From an uncultured Clostridia bacterium (GTDB taxonomy: Bacteria; Bacillota; Clostridia; Christensenellales; CAAEEZ01), in assembly GCA_934365195.1 (NCBI GenBank), contig CAKRNA010000008.1:5685-69684 (forward strand): DNA of 64,000 nt, given 5' to 3'. Both the position numbers and the translations under genes were made by a program. Shown one piece after another: positions 14,579 to 23,012 of this stretch. How positions within the stretch are numbered: position 1 is the stretch's first letter; each line of letters starts with the position of its first letter. The notes below the pieces were generated by a model, which was not told the origin of the DNA, made no database searches, and worked only from the letters and a program-made list of their open reading frames with translations.

Positions 14579-16903
14579 TTATACCTTTTGGAGTATTGTG
14601 TATAAATCAATTATACTGTTTCTTTTTTGTTCTTCTTCGTCATTGTCAAATTGGTGCGCTGGGGAGTTGTATTCTTCTCTCTTAAGGTCAAGTTCCTTAA
14701 ATAAATCTAATCCAAGGCAACCTGTATCTTTTAGCCAATTTAACAACTCGTGAAGTTGGGTGTAATTAAAATTCGCAGTTCTTATTTCATATGCAAAATG
14801 GTATTCTAAATGTTTTTGCATTAAAGTACGCGCATCCACTTCATTATAAGAGTGAGAAGTGCCATCCATGAAAGTAACCATAGAATGAATTGCTGATTGG
14901 TAATCGTCCATCAACAAAGGTTCATTTTTGGGATCGATTTTTTTCAAATCATTTGTTGTCGGACCGTGGGTTATTTTTATTAAGGTAGGATTATCGTGAT
15001 ATGTTAATTGAACTGCTTTTTTATAGAAGTTTTGATAGTGAGTTGTAATAATTATTTGAGCAACGGAATCCTTTAATTTTTTTACTTCATTGATGAAAAT
15101 ATTCATTCTATCAATATCAAAACTTGTGATAGGGTCATCTAAAAAAATAATTGTTTCACCCGATGCTGTTCTTTTTATTTTGGTGAAAAATATTGCTAAT
15201 GCCAACGCTCGCCTATCCGATTCGCTTAATACAAATTGTATTTTATCTTTCGGTACTAACTCGCCTCTAAAATAAACATCAAGTGAGTAGGTTTTGTTTG
15301 TTCCTTTGGTGGTAATAACCTTTTCGATTTTATAATTCCTACTACCAAATTTTTCGAAATAAGCATTAATATCATCATAGAATTCGGTTAAGTAGGATTC
15401 TTGTTCTTTGTCAAAATCTTGCTTTTTTTGCTTAGACTGATTTGCTATATCAGTAATTTGTTTTTTTAGTAAAACAAATTGTTGAATTTTATCGTTAAGC
15501 AAATTACGCTGGACAATGATAAATAATCGGTTGTATTCATTCTCTAGTTCAATTATGTGTTTATTTATTGAATCTGCTGTTAGGTTGGCAATGTATGCGC
15601 CCGCTAATGTATTAAATTCCTGTAATAGGGTGTTATATTGTTTTATATTTTCGTTATATGCTTTAATGGTGTTGTAAAAACTTTGCAAATCAAATGCTTC
15701 AATCGAAGTATAAAAGTTGTCAAATTTATTTTTAATTTTTACTTCCATTGTTTCGATTAGTGTTTTAAGGCTCTTTTCGCAATTTTCATAATTAGATATA
15801 AGAATTTCTCTTGCGTCAAGCAATGAATGGTATAAAGTTGAAACCTTTTCATCGAAAACCTTTGAATTAATTGTCGCAATTAAATCTTCATTTTGTATTA
15901 ATTTTGTTGGATTAATATTTAATTTTGTTGGAAACTTAATTTTATTGAGTGATAATACCTTTTGGGTATATTCTTGTATTTCCTTGCTAAAAAATTCAAT
16001 AAAAACATCGATGCTTTCATTTCCAGTTAAGGAGGTACCACAAAAAGGACAATGTTCGTCAACAATCCATTGTGTTCCTTGTAAAATCCAATTGTCTATT
16101 GCAACTGAATCTGATGAATTTATATAAGTGTTTTTATGATTATTATATAATTCAATTAAATCTTGTTTTTGAAAAGAATATGCACTGGCTAGTATTTTAT
16201 TTATATCATTAATTACGGAAAATATATTTATATCAATGGGAAGCAAAGCAGTTGGGAATGCTAAATTTTTAATAGCAGAAATATTTTTCAAGTTTTTTGT
16301 TTCTTCTTGTATTGTCGTTTTTATTCCCAATAACGCAACATCTTCATCGTGAATATCTGCTTGATATGGCGCTTTTATAAAGTCTTTCAATGGAAGTTTT
16401 TTTTCGATTGCACGTTCAATATCTTCGGTAAGGGAATCATATTTACGAGTAAGCTCATTTTTTTGTTCGTTTAATGCCAATAATTCTCTTGATAAATTTA
16501 CGCTTTTCTCACCAATAATAAAGCGAGTAAAGTTTTCTTTATTTTTATGCTCTATTGCATTATTTGTAAATACATTATCAAAAACAAAAGCGGTATCAAA
16601 AACCTCTATATTTGACATGTCGCCCAACCCTGGGTCTATACACCACAAACCTCTTTGAAATTTTGCATTTTTACCATTTGAAAAATTGAATGATACAGTC
16701 GGTTGTTCAGTCTGTCCAACAGTTTTTCTTTGAGTAATATAAATGGGGTCGTTATTCTTAAGCGATTTAATGACGTCACATATAGTTGTTTTTCCTTGTG
16801 AATTTGGTCCATACATCAGTACTAGTTTTGATAATTCAATTGACGCCGGGCGAGAACTTAAAAATGTCCCAATGTTTTTTATCTCTTGTATCCTACTAAT
16901 CAT
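14579..16903 (-). CDS. AAA_13/Rad50-like ATPase with zinc-hook motif, candidate defence effector partner
   Basis: 774 aa. Walker A GPNSQGKTT at about 31-39; long coiled-coil arms; a zinc-hook-like CPFCG at about 284-288; ABC-type signature LSESDRRALALA at about 560; Walker B TIIFLDDP followed by D-loop SFD at about 583-594; switch His in IIITTHYQNF. The C-terminus (RTLMQKHLEYHF ... EEYNSPAHQ) is the pattern of AAA_13 proteins, a group including the anticodon nucleases PrrC and RloC; a nuclease triad is not clear here. The gene starts 16 nt after the HNH gene stop, so both are one unit. ATPase + HNH pairs are known in Septu (PtuAB), but this ATPase is longer. A DNA- or damage-sensing defence role is likely; the exact system is not recognised. 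Confidence 0.75.
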   Translation of the reverse strand: MISRIQEIKNIGTFLSSRPASIELSKLVLMYGPNSQGKTTICDVIKSLKNNDPIYITQRKTVGQTEQPTVSFNFSNGKNAKFQRGLWCIDPGLGDMSNIEVFDTAFVFDNVFTNNAIEHKNKENFTRFIIGEKSVNLSRELLALNEQKNELTRKYDSLTEDIERAIEKKLPLKDFIKAPYQADIHDEDVALLGIKTTIQEETKNLKNISAIKNLAFPTALLPIDINIFSVINDINKILASAYSFQKQDLIELYNNHKNTYINSSDSVAIDNWILQGTQWIVDEHCPFCGTSLTGNESIDVFIEFFSKEIQEYTQKVLSLNKIKFPTKLNINPTKLIQNEDLIATINSKVFDEKVSTLYHSLLDAREILISNYENCEKSLKTLIETMEVKIKNKFDNFYTSIEAFDLQSFYNTIKAYNENIKQYNTLLQEFNTLAGAYIANLTADSINKHIIELENEYNRLFIIVQRNLLNDKIQQFVLLKKQITDIANQSKQKKQDFDKEQESYLTEFYDDINAYFEKFGSRNYKIEKVITTKGTNKTYSLDVYFRGELVPKDKIQFVLSESDRRALALAIFFTKIKRTASGETIIFLDDPITSFDIDRMNIFINEVKKLKDSVAQIIITTHYQNFYKKAVQLTYHDNPTLIKITHGPTTNDLKKIDPKNEPLLMDDYQSAIHSMVTFMDGTSHSYNEVDARTLMQKHLEYHFAYEIRTANFNYTQLHELLNWLKDTGCLGLDLFKELDLKREEYNSPAHQFDNDEEEQKRNSIIDLYTILQKV

Positions 16904-16919
16904 GCTCTTCCTCGTTTTT

Positions 16920-17657
16920 TTATAAATGTATGTTGTACATCAGCCTGTCTTCACGGCCATTATCGTATAAAAAGGCTTTTTGGTCGTAATTAAAGACTGG
17001 CTTTGCTTTATGTATTATACGGTGATGGTCTGGACAGACAATCATCACGTTTTTCGCGTCGTTGTTTGCTGTGAGGGAGATGGGTTGAATGTGATGTGCT
17101 TCACTTACGTCAACGCCATACATTTCAATTGCTCGTGCTCCACATATTTGGCAACGGTATTCATACAACCCTTTAAGCGATTGTTGAATTTTAGGGTCGA
17201 ATACGCGGTTCTTGGATTCTTTTATCGTCTTAATAATATGAGCCGTGCTGTCCTTACCGTTTATTATTGCCTCTAATTCGTCTTCGGAGCACCCGTGAAT
17301 AATTTTCCGCGCTTGCTGTCTTTCGTGCTCCTCAATGGTTATTTCTTCGTTATCGGCTAAAATAGACTGAACAATTTTAGTTAACTCTTCAAAAGTGTAA
17401 TGTTTTAAGCCGTTGTGAAAGGTTTCAACTACGGCGTTAGGCATCCTTTTATTGAAACCAACGCGGTGGCTACCTGTTAATGGGTCAAACTCATCACGAC
17501 GGAGTTTTAGGTAATGATTATCTTTGCCAAATTTTAAGGATAAATCGCTAAAAGCCTCGGTTAACGTAGAATAACCAAGCGCTTTCATTGCATCCCTATC
17601 AAATTTTGAAAAATAATACGCCATTATCGTGGCTTTTCTATTATTGTCGGTAAGCAC
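16920..17657 (-). CDS. HNH endonuclease paired with Rad50-like ATPase
   Basis: 245 aa from a GTG start (AAAGGAGAAAGGTT 1 nt upstream; the internal ATG at 17624 has no such site). The HNH domain is C-terminal, about 170-230: YRCQICG, VSEAHHIQPISL, then MIVCPDHHRIIH, with both zinc-type Cys pairs and the catalytic His pair intact. The N-terminal 150 residues form an unrecognised domain (LKLRRDEFDPLTGSHRVGFN) that may recognise the target. The gene precedes the ATPase by 16 nt and follows the R-M operon by 118 nt. HNH nucleases beside ATPases occur in Septu and in modified-DNA restriction systems; which applies here is open. Confidence 0.8.
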   Translation of the reverse strand: MLTDNNRKATIMAYYFSKFDRDAMKALGYSTLTEAFSDLSLKFGKDNHYLKLRRDEFDPLTGSHRVGFNKRMPNAVVETFHNGLKHYTFEELTKIVQSILADNEEITIEEHERQQARKIIHGCSEDELEAIINGKDSTAHIIKTIKESKNRVFDPKIQQSLKGLYEYRCQICGARAIEMYGVDVSEAHHIQPISLTANNDAKNVMIVCPDHHRIIHKAKPVFNYDQKAFLYDNGREDRLMYNIHL

Positions 17658-17775
17658 AACCTTTCTCCTTTGTTATTCGTGTTTTACTTGGATTTCGTTA
17701 TAGTCATACCTGTTTTGTTTGTGGTCAATAGTTTGGTTGTTTTCCAATATTTAAGCCAGTATTTCTTTTATAAGT

Positions 17776-18948
17776 TCAGTTTTTTTGACCAAACAACTGT
17801 TTCGCCATATATTCAATTACTTTTACGTTAACAGCATTCCCGAATTGTTTATAGGCTTGGTGGTCGTTAGGGTTACATATAAACGTGTCAGGGAAACTTT
17901 GTAGACGTGCAGCCTCTCTAGGGGTCAGTCTACGTTTAACCTTGCCTATGACAGGAATTTGAACCATTGCCACAAGAGCGGGGAATACGCTAGGTCTTTT
18001 TACGCGTACGCCACTTGGTCTAAACTGAATCAATGCATCCCAAACGGAAGAGCAATCTTTACCACATTGCCATTCGAATTTTTGTTCGGTCATGGTAAAG
18101 TCTTTTAAGTAATCCCATTTCTTAAGCCATTTGTCAATAAACTCTTTGTTGTTTAAGTAAAGCGCACGGCTTTTCCTAATAAATTCCTCCTTCCATTTTG
18201 GGTAACCTAAACCTTCATACTGATACGTTTTTCCAAATTCATCAGACCATATAGGAAATCCAATTACTTTTTCTTTTATGCCTTTTATGAACTCATCCCA
18301 GCATGTTAACACTTTTTCTTCGTGTTCGGTAATGTAGTATTTAGCGTCAACGGAACCTTCTTCAATAATGCCAGATTCCAAGAAGTTAATTTTATCTTTG
18401 TCGGTGTGTGGTAATTCAACCTTTATTTCTGTTACGCCAAGTGATTCGTGAATACCTAGTATTACAACTCTTTCGCGTATTTGTGGAATGCCTAACTGGT
18501 GTGGACTAATAATTATAGGTTCTTCTGTAATGACATATCCTAGTTCTTTTAAACTATTTTTAATTACACGCCAAGTATTGCCGTTATCGTGCGCTGCCAG
18601 GTTTCTAACATTTTCAAGAATAAAGTAAGGCGTTTTGTGATACTTTAGTATTCTTATAATTTCAAAGAAAAGCGTACCACGCGTTTCATCCTCAAATCCC
18701 TTTTGATGGCCTGCTTTCGAAAATGCTTGACAAGGGAAGCCTGCACAAAGAACATCGTGTTTTGGAATCATCTCAGCAGCGACGTCACGGATGTTTATTC
18801 CAGAATCTATGTTATAATTTAACTTATATGTCTCAATCGCATATTTATCTATTTCTGATGCAAATACGCATTCTCCACCTAAATTGCTTAACGCTTGGTG
18901 AAATCCTCCTATTCCTGAAAATAGATCTATAAATTTAAATTTGGTCAT
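17776..18948 (-). CDS. DNA (cytosine-5) methyltransferase 1 of the R-M operon
   Basis: 390 aa from the ATG at 18948, chosen because GGAGGTAATA lies directly before it; a TTG 18 nt earlier lacks a site. C5-methylase motifs in order: I DLFSGIGGFHQ (about 7-17), IV AGFPCQAFS with catalytic Cys (about 75), VI ILENVRNL, VIII PQIRERVVIL, a variable target-recognition region (about 190-320), IX LTPREAARLQSFPD and X QFGNAVNVKVIEYMA. It methylates one strand or one sequence form of the site protected from the operon's nuclease. It is the last gene of the controller-methylase-nuclease-methylase operon. Two methylases for one nuclease point to an asymmetric recognition site. Confidence 0.93.
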   Translation of the reverse strand: MTKFKFIDLFSGIGGFHQALSNLGGECVFASEIDKYAIETYKLNYNIDSGINIRDVAAEMIPKHDVLCAGFPCQAFSKAGHQKGFEDETRGTLFFEIIRILKYHKTPYFILENVRNLAAHDNGNTWRVIKNSLKELGYVITEEPIIISPHQLGIPQIRERVVILGIHESLGVTEIKVELPHTDKDKINFLESGIIEEGSVDAKYYITEHEEKVLTCWDEFIKGIKEKVIGFPIWSDEFGKTYQYEGLGYPKWKEEFIRKSRALYLNNKEFIDKWLKKWDYLKDFTMTEQKFEWQCGKDCSSVWDALIQFRPSGVRVKRPSVFPALVAMVQIPVIGKVKRRLTPREAARLQSFPDTFICNPNDHQAYKQFGNAVNVKVIEYMAKQLFGQKN

Positions 18949-18996
18949 TATTACCTCCGCTACCAAAATAGCGTAAATATTTTTACAAGTCCAGTA

Positions 18997-19665
18997 CTAT
19001 TTATTTGTTTTAAATTTATAAATTTCAAGGTTAGGATTATTTACATCGATCATAACCTTGGCATTTCTAGCCGCGCCATTAGAATTTCTAAACGCCGATT
19101 GAAATTTGCCGCAATATTGAATTGTTTCGGCATTTACCCAAGCAAAAATAAGTTCGTCAAAAGAAAAAGAAGTTTTTCTGCGTCTTGATGGTGCTTTACG
19201 TTCAACGCGTTCTTTTTCGTATTTACTGATTCCACCTTTTAATTCGTCATGCCACTTCTTAAAAGAACCGTCAGTGTCATAAATACTAACTCCGCTAGCA
19301 ATGATAAAGCAAACTTGTCCATATTCGTCAATTGCGCGCATAGTTTCGTCATAGCCATTTGTTGGAATCTTACCGCCATCATTTTTGACAGGGTCAATAC
19401 TGTGTGCTTTAAAATCCCAATTTATATCTCTAAAACCATCAAATTCTACTTTGCCATATTTTTTGCCTGGGCATTCCATAAAATTGTCTTTACCTAAAGT
19501 TTTTTCGCACATAAACTGAAAATAAAAACCAGGCCACTCCATTTGTTTCCAATGGTGGCAACCATTCTCTTTCATGTATTCAATTGATGCCTTTCCCTCC
19601 CAAACGGGAGGGATTCCTTTTTGCAATTTTTCAAAAATTGTTTTCATCATTAATTCTTTATTCAT
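18997..19665 (-). CDS. Putative type II restriction endonuclease, PD-(D/E)xK type
   Basis: 222 aa. Its start overlaps the stop of methyltransferase 2 (ATGA), and methyltransferase 1 follows 48 nt downstream, the position expected for the operon's restriction enzyme. A candidate catalytic motif is VEFDGF...NWDFKAH (Asp76, Asp84, Lys86), matching D-x(7)-D-x-K; Glu74 may also contribute. A basic segment (KAPSRRRKTS) near residue 165 could contact DNA. The rest has no family I can name. The call relies on motif and context; recognition sequence is unknown. Confidence 0.65.
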   Translation of the reverse strand: MNKELMMKTIFEKLQKGIPPVWEGKASIEYMKENGCHHWKQMEWPGFYFQFMCEKTLGKDNFMECPGKKYGKVEFDGFRDINWDFKAHSIDPVKNDGGKIPTNGYDETMRAIDEYGQVCFIIASGVSIYDTDGSFKKWHDELKGGISKYEKERVERKAPSRRRKTSFSFDELIFAWVNAETIQYCGKFQSAFRNSNGAARNAKVMIDVNNPNLEIYKFKTNK

Positions 19666-20627
19666 ATGTTTTCTCCTTTATTAAGAGTTTCTTTAATTTT
19701 AATTGCAATCCTTTTAACAAGCGGTACGCATACCGTATTACCCGCTTCAGAGTATGCTTTATCTAATGTTGTCCCGCTTGCAAAAGAAAAGGTTGTCGGG
19801 AACCCCTGAAGTAATAGGCACTCCTGTGGCGTAAGGTAGCGTATACCGAATTTATCGTAAATAATGGGTTTGTGTAATTTTAACCCACCCATACTAGCGG
19901 TTAGCGTTCTGCAAATTCCGTCTTTACCTGTGCGTACTTGTCCGAAGTGTAATTGGTACATTTGACTTTTATCTTCCATTTTTGATTTTAAAAGAAAATA
20001 GTCTTCACTTTGCTTATCAATATAATAGATTGCATCGTGCTTAATAGAAAAATCAATTATATCAGTTAGTTTAACGTTTAACTCTTGTGGTTCGGGAAAT
20101 TTGAAAAGTTCTCCCAAGTTCTCATCCAGAAAAGCCACAATAAAAATACGTTCTCGCTTTTGGGGAATATTCGCATATTCGGTTGGACAAAGAATTTTAT
20201 ATCTGACCGAATATCCAAATTGAGCGAGGGAGGCAAATATTTTATTAAAGGTTTTGCCGTCATCATGTTCTTGAAGATTTTTCACGTTCTCAAGAAAAAT
20301 AACTTTAGGTTTCTTTTTTTCTACTATACGTTCAATTTCAAAAAACAAAGAGCCTCGCTTATCTTCAAAACCACGTTGTTTGCCTGCAATGGAGAATGCC
20401 TGGCAAGGGAAACCAGCAACCAAAACGTCAAAATCAGGAATATCGTTAGGATTAACTTTTTTAATATCTTTTTCCAATAGGTTATGGTTAGGAAAGTTTT
20501 TCTTATATGTTTTGCAAGCATATTTATCAATTTCATTGGCAAAAACGATGTCAAATCCTGCTTGCAAAAAGCCTAAATCAATTCCTCCAATGCCCGAGAA
20601 AAGGCTTGCAACTTTGATATTTGACAT
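19662..20627 (-). CDS. DNA (cytosine-5) methyltransferase 2 of the R-M operon
   Basis: 321 aa from ATG 20627 (MSNIKVASLFSGIGGID), preferred over earlier in-frame ATGs because the C5-methylase fold starts here and GGAAAGGAAG lies about 12 nt upstream; the upstream part would overlap the controller gene. Motifs: I SLFSGIGGIDLG, IV AGFPCQAFSIAG with catalytic Cys, VI FLENVKNL, VIII IPQKRERIFIV, a short target region (about 180-240), IX LTPQECLLLQGFP, X AGNTVCVPLVKRIA. It differs clearly from methyltransferase 1, so the pair is not a recent duplication. It follows the HTH controller by 5 nt. Confidence 0.93.
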   Translation of the reverse strand: MSNIKVASLFSGIGGIDLGFLQAGFDIVFANEIDKYACKTYKKNFPNHNLLEKDIKKVNPNDIPDFDVLVAGFPCQAFSIAGKQRGFEDKRGSLFFEIERIVEKKKPKVIFLENVKNLQEHDDGKTFNKIFASLAQFGYSVRYKILCPTEYANIPQKRERIFIVAFLDENLGELFKFPEPQELNVKLTDIIDFSIKHDAIYYIDKQSEDYFLLKSKMEDKSQMYQLHFGQVRTGKDGICRTLTASMGGLKLHKPIIYDKFGIRYLTPQECLLLQGFPTTFSFASGTTLDKAYSEAGNTVCVPLVKRIAIKIKETLNKGENI

Positions 20628-20632
20628 ACAGT

Positions 20633-20842
20633 TTAAATTTCTTCCTTTCCTGCATCCATTATATCGCCGATATTGCATTGTAATACCTTGCAAATGCGTA
20701 GCATTACGTCCATTGATACGGTTTCGTTTTTGCTCATTTTTGCCATAGTGGAAGAAGACATATCCGTTAAGTTGCATAGAGCCGTCTTAGTCAACTTTTT
20801 ATCTATGAGTAATTTCCAAAGTTTATCGTAACTGACTGTCAT
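20633..20842 (-). CDS. Small Cro/C1-type HTH controller of the R-M operon
   Basis: 69 aa, nearly all one HTH domain (YDKLWKLLIDKKLTKTALCN, MSSSTMAKMSKNETVSMD, LRICKVLQCNIGDIM). This compact form is typical of controllers encoded at the head of type II R-M operons, which time nuclease expression after entry into a new host. It is first in the minus-strand operon, just before methyltransferase 2. A promoter with a nearby dyad (ACAGTACTGATAGTATTGT) lies 28 nt upstream, fitting autoregulation. Confidence 0.82.
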   Translation of the reverse strand: MTVSYDKLWKLLIDKKLTKTALCNLTDMSSSTMAKMSKNETVSMDVMLRICKVLQCNIGDIMDAGKEEI

Positions 20843-20852
20843 ATTTACACCT

Positions 20853-20898
20853 CATACAGTACTGATAGTATTGTAGCAAAAAAGAGGAAAAATTGCAA
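20853..20898 (-). promoter_or_regulatory. Promoter and operator of the R-M operon
   Basis: On the minus strand TTGCAA (20893-20898), 17-nt spacer, TACAAT (20870-20875). The imperfect dyad ACAGTACTGATAGTATTGT overlaps the -10 and start site, a candidate operator for the HTH controller. Confidence 0.6.
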
Positions 20899-20945
20899 GT
20901 AATTCCTTTGACATATCAAAGAAATTCTTTGAAAAATAACAGTAA

Positions 20946-20979
20946 AAAACCGAGGCGTTTTGTTTATCCCTCGGTTTTT
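20946..20979 (-). terminator. Terminator of the integrase gene
   Basis: AAAACCGAGG (20946-20955) pairs with CCTCGGTTTT (20969-20978), with an A-run on the + strand side, which reads as a T-tract on the minus strand, 4 nt after the integrase stop. Confidence 0.75.
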
Positions 20980-20982
20980 CGT

Positions 20983-22377
20983 CTACTCAAATATTTCTTC
21001 TATCTTTTGGGCGGCGGAACGGTCGGCTGTTTTTAGGAAGTGACTGTATATGTCGGTGGTTGTGCTGGTTCGCGCGTGACCCGCTCGACCTGCGACTGTT
21101 ACGATAGGAACTCCTGCGGCGATTTGCATAGTGATGTTGGTATGTCTAAGGCTGTGGACGGTTCGTTCTTCAAGTCCTGCCGTCTGGCATATCCGTTTCA
21201 TCCACGTGTTTATCGTGCCAGGGTAAATGTTTCCGCCGTATTCACCGATAAACAGGCGGTTGCTGTTTTCCCACTTATCGCCGCACATCACTCGGTATTC
21301 TTCGTACCAAGCCTTATATTCCGTCAGCACCGCTATCAGTTTGTCAGATATGGCAATTACGCGCTTACTGCTTTCCGTTTTCGGTTCTTTCAACACCAAC
21401 CCAACCTTGCGAACGACGGTGAGCGACCTTGCTATGGTTATCGTGCCGTTTTCTAAGTCGATATCCGACCATTCCAGTCCGCACAGTTCGCCACGGCGCA
21501 TACCCGTTAGAAGAAGGGTAAGCATGGCCGTTTTATAGCGGATATCGGAATACTCGTCCGCCGCCTTATAGAACTTTTTAGCGTCTTCGTCATCCATATA
21601 ATCAATTTCCCGTGGCGGACGCTTGGGGAATGTTATGTAATCGGCGCTAGCGTAGTTATCGACTATCAGCCTTTGCTTTTTTGCCGTAGCAAGCACCGCC
21701 CGTATGGTGCGCTTTATTTTGTTTATCGTTTCGTAGGCGTATTTTTGCGTCATATGCGTAACGTTGAATAAGTTTTCCGTTTTCTCGCCCAGCGTTTCGG
21801 CTAGCCGTTTGGCATACTCGTAACTGATTTGCTTACCTGCCAACGCGTTGGATAGGGAGCAACTGCTGAAATTCTTTTCATATCGTAGTTTCATATAACC
21901 GATACCCGTTTGGTTCATTTTCTCACGCAAGGTTGGTTTTGCCGTAACGACCGTAACGATCTTTTTCATACGGTCGAGTTTATCGTAGTATTGCTGTATG
22001 ATATTCGGCGTAAGTTCTTTAAGTTTGTATCCGCCGATATGCTTATTCGTCAATTCTATGGCGCTCTCGCAGTTTACGTAATAACTCGCAGCCACTTCGT
22101 CTTTTCGCCTTTTTAGCCACCAAAGCGCGTAGTCCGAGAAAGTGGTTTCGGGGGATTGAGTCGGCTCTCCCGACGCCGTTTCTGCCGCTTTAACGGCTGT
22201 TTCGTATTCGGCGGCGAACAACACTACTTCCCGTTCCGTTTGTTTTGGGGTAAGCCCGACGGGCGGTTTCCAAGTGGTAGAGTGAACTTTGATTTCACCG
22301 CTACCCCTATCCTTAATTTTGACCTGTATCCGATAGGTCATACCGCTTTTCCCGGGGCGTTTGCTTATACTTGCCAT
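20983..22377 (-). CDS. Tyrosine integrase with an apparent inserted HTH domain
   Basis: 464 aa. N-terminal arm-binding domain (1-65, YRIQVKIKDRGSGEI), core-binding domain from about 78, catalytic domain from about 262. Catalytic residues: Arg294 (TGMRRGEL), Lys333 (EPKTESSKR), His408-Arg411 (HSLRH), His434 (AGHARTS) and Tyr444 (DIYSHF), so it looks active. Residues about 148-206 (TLREKMNQTGIGYMKLRY, SLSNALAGKQISYEYAKRLA) read as an XRE-like HTH placed inside the core-binding domain, which explains the above-average length. It catalyses integration and excision at the tRNA-Arg(CCT) anticodon loop. AGGAGGTAATTTA site. It lies inside the element rather than at its edge; the excisionase-like gene is 88 nt upstream. 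Confidence 0.95.
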   Translation of the reverse strand: MASISKRPGKSGMTYRIQVKIKDRGSGEIKVHSTTWKPPVGLTPKQTEREVVLFAAEYETAVKAAETASGEPTQSPETTFSDYALWWLKRRKDEVAASYYVNCESAIELTNKHIGGYKLKELTPNIIQQYYDKLDRMKKIVTVVTAKPTLREKMNQTGIGYMKLRYEKNFSSCSLSNALAGKQISYEYAKRLAETLGEKTENLFNVTHMTQKYAYETINKIKRTIRAVLATAKKQRLIVDNYASADYITFPKRPPREIDYMDDEDAKKFYKAADEYSDIRYKTAMLTLLLTGMRRGELCGLEWSDIDLENGTITIARSLTVVRKVGLVLKEPKTESSKRVIAISDKLIAVLTEYKAWYEEYRVMCGDKWENSNRLFIGEYGGNIYPGTINTWMKRICQTAGLEERTVHSLRHTNITMQIAAGVPIVTVAGRAGHARTSTTTDIYSHFLKTADRSAAQKIEEIFE

Positions 22378-22465
22378 TAAATTACCTCCTACGGCGTTTT
22401 ATTAAGGGGACGTAGCAATCCCCTTAACAAAAGGAAGCCGTAAAAATTTAGAAAAGTCTAGCGAT

Positions 22466-22660
22466 TTAGCCTTGCGAACCGCTAAAATATTTGAATAAAT
22501 CGTCTAAATCCACGAGAAGTTTCTTCCCCGTAAATACGCAACGTATTTTACCGCTTTTGCAAAGGCTGCGAACACAGTTAGGGGTTACCGCCGTCATAGG
22601 GTCTATCGCCTTAATTTCGGCTATAGTTTCGGTTATCGTTCTCATTCTGGGAATCGTCAT
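22466..22660 (-). CDS. Excisionase-like small HTH protein
   Basis: 64 aa. The pattern MTAVTPNCVRSLCKSGKIRC then GKKLLVDLDDLFKYF is the winged-helix/HTH_17 layout of excisionases and DNA-binding adaptors of integrative elements: a helix-turn-helix, a short strand pair and a Leu-rich last helix. It precedes the integrase in the same direction by 88 nt. It probably directs integrase toward excision; it could also be a small regulator. Start ATG 22660 is preceded by AAGAAGGAGTATTAG, a good ribosome binding site. Confidence 0.75.
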   Translation of the reverse strand: MTIPRMRTITETIAEIKAIDPMTAVTPNCVRSLCKSGKIRCVFTGKKLLVDLDDLFKYFSGSQG

Positions 22661-23012
22661 CTAATACTCCTTCTTGCTCATATTTTTCTCCTTTTCCTTG
22701 AATCTTCGTATCTTCGTTGCATTGTTGCGTCGTTCTTCGTATCTTAGTTTCTTTGAATTTTTTGATTTTTTGAATAAATTTTGATTTTCGTGTGTATTAA
22801 AATCAAAAATCAAAATCGAACGAAGTGGCGTATTTTTAGCATTTTTTTAAAGATTTGTCACTAAAATCGCCTTTTTCGCCACTTCGAACGAGTTTTGAAA
22901 ATATTTTTTGATTTTGCGCTTTGATTTTTGATTATGCGAAAACTCACGTATGATTGCCGCCCCGCTTATGAGTTAAAATCGTAGAGATTTGACATCCCCC
23001 CAGGGAACGCAA
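22661..23012. other. AT-rich noncoding region with iterons and inverted repeat, candidate replication origin
   Basis: No gene is seen in this stretch. Several TTTTGATTTT-like repeats occur in both orientations (about 22755-22800 and 22905-22935). Between them CGAAGTGGCG (22821-22830) faces CGCCACTTCG (22877-22886) across 46 nt, and TCGAACGA is repeated near both arms. TTCGTATCTT also occurs twice (about 22705 and 22736). It lies next to the replication genes, so an origin of replication is plausible. Confidence 0.45.

Noticed and set aside
19662..20777. Longer start for methyltransferase 2 (50 extra residues)
   Set aside because: The extension overlaps the HTH controller in another frame, lacks a ribosome binding site and precedes the first family motif.
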